A stretch of 64,000 nt of DNA from DASXKD01 sp963762735 (lineage in GTDB: Bacteria; Actinomycetota; Actinomycetes; Streptosporangiales; Streptosporangiaceae). The stretch is taken from assembly GCA_963762735.1 (NCBI GenBank), contig CAVXMG010000009.1, positions 62,001 through 126,000 of the forward strand. The letters run 5' to 3'. The position numbers and the translations under genes were made by a program. Position 1 is the first letter of the stretch, and each line of letters starts with the position of its first letter. Positions 56,883-64,000 of this stretch are shown piece by piece. A model generated the notes under the pieces. It had not been told where the DNA came from. It was given only the letters and a program-made list of their open reading frames with translations, and searched no databases.

Positions 56883-58536
56883 TTACGCGTGACTCGGCAG
56901 CTGGCTCGGCGGCCCCGGCCAGCCGTGCCTGCCGGCGACAGGTTCGCCGGTCCCGCGGATAGTTGGTGCTCCGGCAATCCGCCGAGCGCGCCGACGGCCT
57001 TGGCGCGCACCCGGATCGGCTGGAGAGGTGAGGTAGGCCAGCGGGTATCTCCTCCAGCTCGACGATCTGCACCGTGCCGGGGTCGGCGCCCGCCGCGACC
57101 GCGCGCTCGCGCGCCTCGTCGCGCGCCTCGTCGAGGGCCGCCTGCCGGCCCTCCGGGCCCAGGTGGAAGATCCGGTCCACCTGGCCGCTGACCGAGGCGA
57201 TGGCGGCGCCGACGGCGTTGGCGGTATCGAAGTGATCGGGCCGGATGACCTCGCTGATCCCGGGGATGCGGTCGGGGACCAGGATGCTGCCGCCGCCGAC
57301 CGCGACCAGCGCGCGATCCTCCTTGGACGTCTTCACCCGGTCGATCGCCTCGGCGAGCATGACGTCGGCGCGGGCCAGCGCGTCCAGCGAGCATCCGCCG
57401 GTAACGGCTGGTGCGCCCGGCGTCGCCCAGGTCCGCCCGGCCCGCCGCGACCGCGCTGTCGGTCAGCGTGGGCATGGTCCCGCCGAAGACCAGGGCCTGG
57501 CTGGTGAGCAGATAGCCGACGCTGCGCGGCCCGAGCCGCACCCCGCCGGGGTCCTGGGTGATCACCGTGCCGCCGCCGAGCGCGATCGTGACCAGGTCGG
57601 GCATCCGGAAGTTGGTCCGGATGCCGCCGATCTCCACGCCCTGCGACGACTCCCTGGGGAAGCCGTTGACCAGCACGCCGACGTCGGTCGAGGTGCCGCC
57701 GACGTCGATCACCAGCGAGTCGGAGTTGCCGGTGAGGAACGCCGCACCGCGGACGCTGTTGGCCGGGCCGCTGCCGATCGTGAGCACGGGATACCGCAGC
57801 GCATGGTCGAGGGCCATCAGCGTGCCGTCGTTCTGCGCGAAGAACGTGGTCGGCTCGAGGTGGTGCGTGGTGAGCGCGGCCGCGCATCGCTTCGGCCACG
57901 TCGCGGGCGACGCCGACAAGGGCGCCGTTGAGTATCGTCGCGTTCTCCCGCTCCAGCAGGCCGATCGAGCCGATCTCGTGGCTGAGCGAGACATGGATCT
58001 CGCCGAGTTCCCGCTTGACGATCTCGGCCGCCACCAGTTCGTGCCGCGGCGAGACCGGGGCGAACACGCTGGTGATGACGATGCCCTCGGCGGCGCCGCC
58101 GACCTCGCCGAGGAATCGGGCGATGGCGTCGGTGTCCAGCGGGGACAGCTCACGGCCGTCGAACTCGATGCCGCCATCCACGATCGTCGCCCCGACCGAG
58201 ATGGTGTCGGTGAGGTCGCGTGGCCACCCGAACATCGGCCTGACGCTGTGGGTGGCCGGGCCGCCAATTCTGATCACCGCCACCCGTCGCAGGTTCCGGC
58301 GCTCCAGCACCGCGTTGGTCGCGTGGGTGGTGCCCAGCATGACGTGGCTGATCCGGCCGGGGGTGACCTCCGGCGCGTTGAGCACGGCGTCGATCGCCGC
58401 GGTGATTCCGCCGGTGATGTCCGGCGTGCAGGGCACCTTGGCCTTGGCGATCGATCCGGTCGGCGGCATCCATGATCACCGCGTCGGTGTTGGTGCCGCC
58501 AACGTCGATGCCAAGGCGGTGTTCAGGCACTGGCAT
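56883..58536 (-). CDS. hyuA: hydantoinase/oxoprolinase family protein (HyuA type), several frameshifts
   Basis: ATP-dependent hydantoinase/oxoprolinase of about 550 residues. ATG 58536 follows GGAGGAG and starts MPVPEHRLGIDVGGTNTDAV, the ASKHA phosphate-binding motif. Further blocks are GTTHATNAVLERRNLRRVAV, TIGSGPANSVRGAAFLTG, VIDVGGTSTDVGVLVNGFPR and VAVGGGSILVPDRIPGISEV. Frame changes lie near 58475, 57890, 57400, 57050 and 57030; a likely stop is at 56883. It overlaps the DUF917 gene by 14 bases. HyuA opens cyclic amides such as N-methylhydantoin or 5-oxoproline. Confidence 0.8.
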
Positions 58537-59605
58537 CGGCGAGCTCCTCCACGGGCAGGTAATCGAAGTCATAGCCGAACGCCCGCGGCCCGGCCACGGC
58601 GATCCCGCGCTCGGTCCGCCAGACCGGATCGCAGGCGAAAGCGATCACCGTCACCCGCTGGCCGTATCTCATCACCTCGGTGGCGATCGCGTCGGCGGTC
58701 TCGCTGTCCAGCACCGTGATCAGGTCGGGCACCGAGGCGAGCACGCGCCCGCGTTCCAGCGCCACGAGGTTCTCGTTCTGCAACTCCAGCCGGACCAGTC
58801 GGCCTGCGTCCTCCCGGAGGCCCTCGATCACCACGCTGCCGCGGACGAACCCACTGGTGGTGTGCCGCTCGACGTCCAGCACCTTGCCAGTGACCAGCTG
58901 GAACGCGCCCATCTCCGCGATCACGGCGGCCACGGGGCTGCTCGTCGCGCCCGCGAGCGCCTCACCGATCCTGATTGCCTTCGAGACCGAGCCTCGTATC
59001 GTCGCGGTGCGCGCCTGCGCCGCGGTCAGCGAGAACTCCGCCGAGGATGCCGCGCCGCCGAACTCCACCGCGGCCGCCCGCTCCAGGCGCTCCATCCAGT
59101 CGCCGGAAATCGTACGGAACACCGCCAGGTTGCCGCGTTCGTCTGTCATCACCGCCGGGCTCGCCGGAATACCAGCCAGATGCATGGTGACCTGCGGAAC
59201 CTCGGGGAACGCGCGGCCGATCCCGTCGGCGTCCACCACCGGCAGCCCGATCCGCGCGGCCCAGGTGATGGGCAGCAGGCCGTTCCCGCCGCCGATCTCG
59301 ATGGCCATCAGCGCCGCCACCCGGCGCCCGGTCATGAACTCCAGATGCTCCAGGAGCCGTACTCCCTCGTCCCCGTTCTCGAACTTTTCCAGGATGACCG
59401 TGGTGGCACCGATCCCGGCGCACGGCATGATCAGCGCGTCATCGGGCAATTCATCCAAATCGACCAGGGGGACCGGTCCGAAGTCCTCGGTTGCCTGCAA
59501 CGCCTGCAGCAGTGTCACGTGTGCATCGCCCCCACCACCTGCGCCGAGTATGGCGCAACCCCGGGACAGGGCACGCAATGAGTCGGGGTCGAGCAGCCTT
59601 TTCAT
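58523..59605 (-). CDS. DUF917-family protein (copy A)
   Basis: A 360-residue DUF917 protein, intact. It starts MKRLLDPDSLRALSRGCAIL; GAGGGGD and MPCAGIGATTVILEKFENGD are characteristic, as is the C-terminal YGQRVTVIAFACDPVWRTER. DUF917 proteins usually neighbour or fuse with HyuA and are linked to S-methyl-thiohydantoin and hydantoin metabolism. It overlaps hyuA and is very similar to copy B at 59702-60786. Confidence 0.9.
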   Translation of the reverse strand: MKRLLDPDSLRALSRGCAILGAGGGGDAHVTLLQALQATEDFGPVPLVDLDELPDDALIMPCAGIGATTVILEKFENGDEGVRLLEHLEFMTGRRVAALMAIEIGGGNGLLPITWAARIGLPVVDADGIGRAFPEVPQVTMHLAGIPASPAVMTDERGNLAVFRTISGDWMERLERAAAVEFGGAASSAEFSLTAAQARTATIRGSVSKAIRIGEALAGATSSPVAAVIAEMGAFQLVTGKVLDVERHTTSGFVRGSVVIEGLREDAGRLVRLELQNENLVALERGRVLASVPDLITVLDSETADAIATEVMRYGQRVTVIAFACDPVWRTERGIAVAGPRAFGYDFDYLPVEELADASA

Positions 59606-59607
59606 GA

Positions 59608-59715
59608 TCAGTCGCCGACCTCGCCGGGAAATCGCGCGATGGCGTCGGTGTCGATCGCCGCGCCGGTGTTGGTACCGCCGACGTCGATGCCCAGGCGGCA
59701 GTCAGGTCGTTGCAC
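59608..59715 (-). pseudogene. 35-residue HyuA remnant between DUF917 copies
   Basis: From GTG 59715, behind GGAGGAG, the frame reads RLGIDVGGTNTGAAI then DTDAIARFPGEVGD and stops at 59608. The first part equals the HyuA N-terminus (LGIDVGGTNTDAVI) and the second equals HyuA residues near 110 (DTDAIARFLGEVGG). About 90 residues between the parts, and everything after, are missing. It is therefore an internally deleted and truncated hyuA copy that kept its start and reading frame. DUF917 copy A starts 2 bases after its stop. Confidence 0.8.
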
Positions 59716-60786
59716 CGGCCAGCTCCTCCACGGGCAGGTAGTCGAAGTCGTAGCCGAACGTGCGGGGGCCGGTGGCGGCGATACCGCGCTCGGTACGCCA
59801 CACCGGATCGCACGGGAACGCGATCACCGTGACCCGCTGCCCGTAGCGGATCCGCTCGGTCGCGATGGCATCGGAGGTCTCCGTATCCAGCACCGTGATC
59901 AGGTCAGGCACGGAGGCGAGTACCCGGCCGCGCTCCAGTGCCACGAGGTTTTCGTTCTGCAATTCAAGCCTGATGAGCCGCCCCTCGTCCGCGCCGAGCC
60001 CGTCGACGACCACGCTGCCCCGCACCCAGCCGCCCCGGGTCTGCCGCTCGACGTCGGATATCTTGCCGCTGACCAGGCGGAACGCCCCTATCTCCGCAAT
60101 TAGTGCGGCCACCGGGTCGCCGACGGCGCGGCTGATCGCCTCACCGATCCTGATCGCCAGCGATACCGAGTTCCGCACCGTTGCCCCGCGCGCCTCGGCC
60201 GCCGTCAGCGAGAACTCCGTGGAGGACGCGGCGCCGCCGAACTCGACCGCGGCCGCCCGCTCCAGGCGCTCCATCCACTGGCCCGAGATCGTGCGGAACA
60301 CGATAAGGTTGCCTCGTTCGTCGGTGATCACCGCCGGGCTGGGCGGGATGCCGGCCAGTTGCATGGTGACCTGCGGGACCTCGGGAAAGGCGCGCCCCAT
60401 GCCGTCGGCGTCCACCAGGGGCAGGTGCATGGCCGCGGCCCACGCGATCGGCAGCACGCCGTTTCCGCCGCCGATCTCACCGGCCATCAGCGCGGCCACC
60501 TGGCGCCCGGTCAGGTATTCCAGCTCCTCCCTGAGCCGCTGACCTTCGTTGCCGTTCTCGAACTTCTCCATGCTCACCGTCGGCGGCGCCAATACCGCCG
60601 CACGGCATGATCAGCGATTCGTCGGGCAGTTCGTCCAGGTCAACGAGGGGGACCGGGCCGTGGTCCTCGGTCGCCTGCAGTGCCTGGAGCAAGGTCAGGT
60701 AGGTATCGCCCGCCGCCGCCGGCGCCGAGCACGGCGCAGCCGCGCGCCAGGGCCCGCAGCGAGTCAGGGTCGAGCAGTCTTTTCAT
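59702..60786 (-). CDS. DUF917-family protein (copy B), two frameshifts
   Basis: A close paralogue of copy A. ATG 60786 starts MKRLLDPDSLRALARGCAVL. The frame changes near 60710 (after GAGGGG, to YLTLLQALQATEDHGPVPLV) and near 60600 (MPCGGIG to APPTVSMEKFENGNEGQRLR), then runs intact to LPVEELAGATT at 59702. It is first in the operon, so its promoter lies in 60787-60946. Near-identity with copy A over most of the length points to recent duplication. Confidence 0.82.
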
Positions 60787-60946
60787 GATCAAATGTTCGT
60801 TCTAGCACGATGCAAACGTTTTTGGTGCCTTCCCATGATTCCCGAAGCGGTGACCAGGCGCTACCGCCTCCAGATCACTGTCTGGCGCCATTTTCGGGCA
60901 CGCTCGCACCGGACGGCCCCCCCGATCACGGCACGCGGCCGCATGA

Positions 60947-61159
60947 TCAGCGAACGACCTCGGCGCTGATGATCCCCTCACGAAGGGTCGTCAGGTCCTT
61001 GCCACGGACCACCTTCGGCGGGCTCGACCTGGGACGCCGGGCGTAGAGCAGGCCGGCGACCCCGCGCCAGACATGCCAGTGCGGGAACTCCGGGGCGTAC
61101 GGCCACCATTCCGGGGTCTCTTCAACGGCCGTGGCGCCTGTGGCGGTGTCACAATCCAT
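60947..61159 (-). CDS. small actinobacterial protein of unknown function
   Basis: A 70-residue protein with WWPYAPEFPHWHVWRGVAGL then LYARRPRSSPPKVVRGKDLT, a Trp-rich pattern seen in many small actinomycete proteins of unknown role, often near regulators. GGGAGAG precedes ATG 61159. It sits between the DUF917 operon (same strand, downstream) and the divergent PucR gene. A longer frame to 61447 antisense to PucR is rejected. Confidence 0.65.
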   Translation of the reverse strand: MDCDTATGATAVEETPEWWPYAPEFPHWHVWRGVAGLLYARRPRSSPPKVVRGKDLTTLREGIISAEVVR

Positions 61160-61322
61160 TGCTCTCCCAAGCGGTGGCGACGTGCGCAGCGATGCTGCCG
61201 GGGCTTCGCGGGTGTAACGCAAGGCTCGCAGTCGGTGCTCCCCGCCGGGAATGGGCATATTGCACCACGATCGTGACTCGGCTGTGCGCTCCGCATAAGG
61301 TGGGCCTCCTGACGTGTAAAAG

Positions 61323-62927
61323 GTGGCCGTCCCGATGCCCTCCATTGATGAGATCCTCGCCAGTTCGCCACTGGCTGGCCTGCGGCGGGTCAGCGCCAGC
61401 GGCGGGGATCGCGAGGTTGCCCTGGTAAGGCTGGCGGAGAGCTTCACCGACCTGGACCGGGCCCCGGCGGAGAGCCTGGTAATCCTGTCCAGGTTCGCGT
61501 CGGCCGAGATCGGCGACTATCGCCTGGACATGGCCCTGCGCTGGGGCGCGATTCACCGGGTGGCTGCCGTCGCGGCGTTCTCTGGTGAGCGGTGGCAGCC
61601 CACCGTGACGGCCAGGGACATAGCTGCCCGGGCGGACATCGCCCTGCTCTCCATTCCCGCGGGGCTGGAGCTTGCCGCGCTGGTCCAGGCGATCATGCGC
61701 GAGATTGGTGGCGGCGCGGAGCGCGCGCTTGGCCGGGCTCAGCAGGGCCTGGAGGCGGTGCTGGCGGCCGAGTCGGCGGGTGGCGGGCTTGAGGACCTGC
61801 GGGCCGCGGTCAGCGCGGCGCTAGGCACGCCGGTCGAGTTCCGCCCCTGGGCGGGCGACGGCTTCTCCGGTGCTGGCGATGCCGCCGCCCGGTCGGCTTC
61901 GAACGGCGGGTCCGGCTCCGGCGGGCACGGGGCACGGCCCGGCGATGGCACGCAGGCCGAGGTCTCCGCACTGGTCGTGGTCGGCGAGACGCCGTCCGGG
62001 TACTTTGTCGCCCCGGATGCGCATGGCGACTTCGGGGTGGCGGCGCGACTGGTGCTGCACACGGCGGCGCTGGCTGCCGGGCGGCTCCTCGACCTGGCCA
62101 GGCGGGCGCACGAGACGCCGGTCAGGTCGCGCAGCGAACTGCTGGCCGAGCTGCTGATGTCGGATACCTCGATCAACGAGGACCTGCTCGAACGCGCCCG
62201 GGCGCTGGCGATTCCCGTGACCGGCTGGCATGTCGTCGTCCGGATCGAGGCGGACGACCTGGAGCAGTCCGGGCGTGACGAGGTGCACAGGTTCGAGCTC
62301 CTGGAAGCGGCCGGGCAGGCTGCCCTGCAGGCCGCCGCCGCGACGGGCGGGACCTGGTACCTGACCCGGATCGCCCGCGCCATCGTGCTGGTCCGGGTCA
62401 CCACCTCGAACCCGGGGCCGCAGGCCGGGGCCAGGGCGGTCCGGTCGGCGGAGCGTGCCTTGCGGGCTATCGGGGACCGGCTGCCGTCACTGCGATTCCG
62501 CGCGGGGGTGGGCGCACCGCACGAGGGCCCGACCGGGCTGCGCGCGTCGGCCGCCGAGGCACGGGGCGCCCTGCTCGCCGCCCGGGCCGCGCTCAAGCCC
62601 GCGGGCGTGGCCGCGCACGACGCGGTCGGCGTCCGGCGGATGCTGATGGAGTGGTACGCCTCCGACACCGCGCGGGCGTCGGTGCGGGATCAGCTGGCGC
62701 CGCTGGAGCGGCTCGGCCCGGCCCGCGCCGACACAGCCATCCGGACCCTGGCGGCGTACCTGGACGAGCAGGGGTCGATCGTCAGGACCGCGCAAAAGCT
62801 GCACCTGCACCGCAACGCGGTGGCTAACCGGCTGCGCGGGATAACGGAGCTGCTGGAGTTGGATCTAGACGACCCGGATCAGCGGCTCGCCCTGCAACTC
62901 GCATGTCGTGCACGGCTGCTGGATTAG
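61323..62927 (+). CDS. PucR-family transcriptional regulator
   Basis: A 534-residue PucR-type regulator. The N-terminal PucR domain is at about 1-125 (IDEILASSPLAGLRRVSASG...DIAARADIALLSIP). A middle GGDEF-like region has a Gly/Ser insert near 200. The C-terminal helix-turn-helix is GSIVRTAQKLHLHRNAVANR. PucR proteins regulate purine, allantoin and related ring-amide catabolism, which fits the HyuA/DUF917 operon on its other side. GTG 61323 or ATG 61335 could be the start. Confidence 0.92.
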   Translation: MAVPMPSIDEILASSPLAGLRRVSASGGDREVALVRLAESFTDLDRAPAESLVILSRFASAEIGDYRLDMALRWGAIHRVAAVAAFSGERWQPTVTARDIAARADIALLSIPAGLELAALVQAIMREIGGGAERALGRAQQGLEAVLAAESAGGGLEDLRAAVSAALGTPVEFRPWAGDGFSGAGDAAARSASNGGSGSGGHGARPGDGTQAEVSALVVVGETPSGYFVAPDAHGDFGVAARLVLHTAALAAGRLLDLARRAHETPVRSRSELLAELLMSDTSINEDLLERARALAIPVTGWHVVVRIEADDLEQSGRDEVHRFELLEAAGQAALQAAAATGGTWYLTRIARAIVLVRVTTSNPGPQAGARAVRSAERALRAIGDRLPSLRFRAGVGAPHEGPTGLRASAAEARGALLAARAALKPAGVAAHDAVGVRRMLMEWYASDTARASVRDQLAPLERLGPARADTAIRTLAAYLDEQGSIVRTAQKLHLHRNAVANRLRGITELLELDLDDPDQRLALQLACRARLLD

Positions 62928-63516
62928 CACACCCCGCGGTGTCGGCTGGCGCGCTGCCGGTGGCGTCGGCAGGCCCTGGCAGCTCCAGGGCCGCCCAGAC
63001 GGCCTTTTCCCCGGTGCCGAGGATGGTCCATCCCCAAGCGACCGCGAGCGCCCCGACGATCTGCAGGCCATGGCCAGACTCGGCCTCGGGACCGGCGGCC
63101 GCCAGGGTCGGCGGGGTACCCGTCTGGTCGGTGACCACGCAGATCAGGCGGCTGGCCTGAATGCACAAGCTCAGCTCGACGCGCCCGCTCTCGGAGTCGC
63201 CCGTGGTATCCCCCGTAGCGGCGGGGGTACCGTGCCGTATTGCGTTGGTGGCCAGTTCGGAGGCGATGACGACGGCATCTTCGATCAGCGCATCCAACTG
63301 CCACTTGCGCAGCGTGGCAACGGTGAACTCACGGGCGGCCCGGGCGGATTCCGGCACGGGCGCCAGTCCGATCCGGCGCCGCCGCCCTGCTCCGGGCAGC
63401 GCGGATACCGCTGCCTGCCTGGAGCCATAACGATCGCCTGCGGCGTGGGCGGAAGCCGCCTGACGTCCCTGGTACATGGATGGACCACCGAGCCTGAGGT
63501 TGGGCGCGTCCGCCAC
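62824..63516 (-). CDS. anti-sigma-like HATPase-domain protein
   Basis: An RsbW/SpoIIAB-type histidine-kinase-like ATPase of 217-230 residues. The N-box is VVIASELATNAIRHGTP and the G1 box SGHGLQIVGALAVAWGWTIL. In actinomycetes such proteins are commonly encoded beside DUF397 and XRE-type genes. The start is GTG 63516 or ATG 63477; neither has a clear Shine-Dalgarno. The C-terminal tail overlaps the convergent PucR gene by 104 bases and is not family-like, so the end may be misplaced. Confidence 0.85.
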   Translation of the reverse strand: MADAPNLRLGGPSMYQGRQAASAHAAGDRYGSRQAAVSALPGAGRRRRIGLAPVPESARAAREFTVATLRKWQLDALIEDAVVIASELATNAIRHGTPAATGDTTGDSESGRVELSLCIQASRLICVVTDQTGTPPTLAAAGPEAESGHGLQIVGALAVAWGWTILGTGEKAVWAALELPGPADATGSAPADTAGCANPAAVHDMRVAGRAADPGRLDPTPAAPLSRAAG

Positions 63517-63557
63517 CGGTCAGCGCATCAGCTACGATGCCACTTCGGATGTGCAGA

Positions 63558-63573
63558 TGCAAGTGCACTTGCA
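63558..63573. promoter_or_regulatory. 16-base perfect palindrome in a divergent promoter
   Basis: TGCAAGTGCACTTGCA. The half-site ACTTGC recurs at 63588-63593 and, inverted (GCAAGT), at 63626-63631. All lie between the ATPase gene and the DUF397 gene, in a stretch otherwise free of genes. Confidence 0.65.
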
Positions 63574-63696
63574 CAGGAGCAGACCGAACTTGCGAGCTTG
63601 CCCGCGCAACGGCGCCCGGGGAGTCGCAAGTTTCAATTTGCAGACGCCGGAAAGAGACCCCGTGGGTTGGCGTTCGGCCGCAGAGGAAGATGAACC

Positions 63697-64000
63697 GTGG
63701 ATCTGGTGCCTAGCCACCTGCTGCCCGCACAGTTGCGGGCCGCGAAATGGCGGAAGAGTCGTCACAGCAATCCCAGCGGTAACTGCGTGGAAATGGCCAG
63801 GCTGCCCGGAGAGCAGGTGGCCGTGCGCGACTCCCACCGCCCCGATGGGCCTGCACTGCTATTTACCCGGGCCGCGTGGGAGCGCTTCCTGTGCGGCGTG
63901 CGCGAGGGCCCGCCCGAGTTAGCGTTAGCCGGCCAGGAGCCCGTCAGCGGCGGCAGGCCGGCGCAGCGCGTGGCCCCGGGCGATCTGCAATGGTTTGCGG
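63697..64000 (+). CDS. DUF397-domain protein (partial, cut by window end)
   Basis: From GTG 63697 (GAGGAAG upstream) the frame reads LRAAKWRKSRHSNPSGNCVE then VAVRDSHRPDGPALLFTRAA and WERFLCGVREG. This is the DUF397 signature (W-x-K-S-xx-S, NCVE, RDS). The stop is beyond the window. DUF397 proteins partner with WhiJ-like XRE regulators in development and antibiotic control. No XRE gene is visible on this side of the window edge; it may follow downstream. Confidence 0.85.
   Translation, partial: MDLVPSHLLPAQLRAAKWRKSRHSNPSGNCVEMARLPGEQVAVRDSHRPDGPALLFTRAAWERFLCGVREGPPELALAGQEPVSGGRPAQRVAPGDLQWFA

Noticed and set aside
1..64000. tRNA, rRNA, riboswitch or transposase
   Set aside because: No cloverleaf with a plausible TTCGA arm, no rRNA-like block and no transposase-like protein was found in either strand by eye.

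Overview
The window is very GC-rich (judged by eye above 70 %) with strong G/C bias at third codon positions. It carries Lsr2, a large ATP-binding LuxR regulator, TIGR03086-type mycothiol-associated proteins, a DUF397 protein beside an anti-sigma-like ATPase, PucR and many TetR/MarR/LacI/MerR regulators. This is a soil-type actinomycete chromosome, Streptosporangiales- or Streptomyces-like; I cannot place it to genus. I see no tRNA, rRNA, insertion sequence, CRISPR array or origin.

Layout. 0.2-10.5 kb: Lsr2, small proteins, a LAL regulator, an atypical P450, a tandem HD-GYP/LuxR protein, a broken SnoaL-like gene, DsrE, MarR, a hydrolase and DUF6918. 10.5-14 kb: anti-sigma and ECF sigma genes in reversed order, followed by a secreted Ig-like/Fn3-like protein. 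14-24.7 kb: MsrB, a TetR-controlled cupin and hydrolase pair, a nitroreductase, an acyl-CoA dehydrogenase, gamma-glutamyltransferase, a CBM48 protein, a MarR with a monooxygenase, and an iron-type alcohol dehydrogenase. 24.7-33.1 kb (minus strand): a tightly coupled glycan operon of GT2, GT4, flippase plus nucleotidyltransferase, GT4, PIG-L deacetylase and a membrane glycosyltransferase, mostly joined by 4-base ATGA overlaps. 33.3-39.8 kb (minus): three envelope proteins including a roughly 1,400-residue cell-wall hydrolase with CHAP and glucosaminidase-type domains. A perfect actinobacterial SOS box lies about 370 bp upstream. 40.3-44 kb: methyltransferase, phosphotransferase and TIGR03086 genes opposite a TetR regulator. 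44-48.4 kb: S53 peptidase, MerR/TipA, an amidotransferase-like protein and LacI. 48.6-51.6 kb (plus): an APC permease and an M24-like protein. 51.5-60.8 kb (minus): a long operon of two DUF917 proteins, a hydantoinase HyuA, a HyuA remnant and a complete peptide-type ABC importer, with a PucR regulator just upstream. 61-64 kb: PucR, an anti-sigma-like ATPase and DUF397 (cut by the window end).

How they fit together. The 48.6-62.9 kb block reads as an uptake and catabolism locus for cyclic amides or small peptides: the ABC importer brings in substrate and HyuA/DUF917 open and process it. The LacI-controlled permease and M24-like gene form a neighbouring uptake unit. DUF917 is duplicated, and a 35-residue HyuA chimera sits between the copies, which shows the duplication covered both genes and was followed by an internal deletion.

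Caution. At least sixteen genes have conserved protein continuing in another frame, often at G or C runs. Many probably reflect indel errors in the assembly, so those genes are given here with reconstructed limits.
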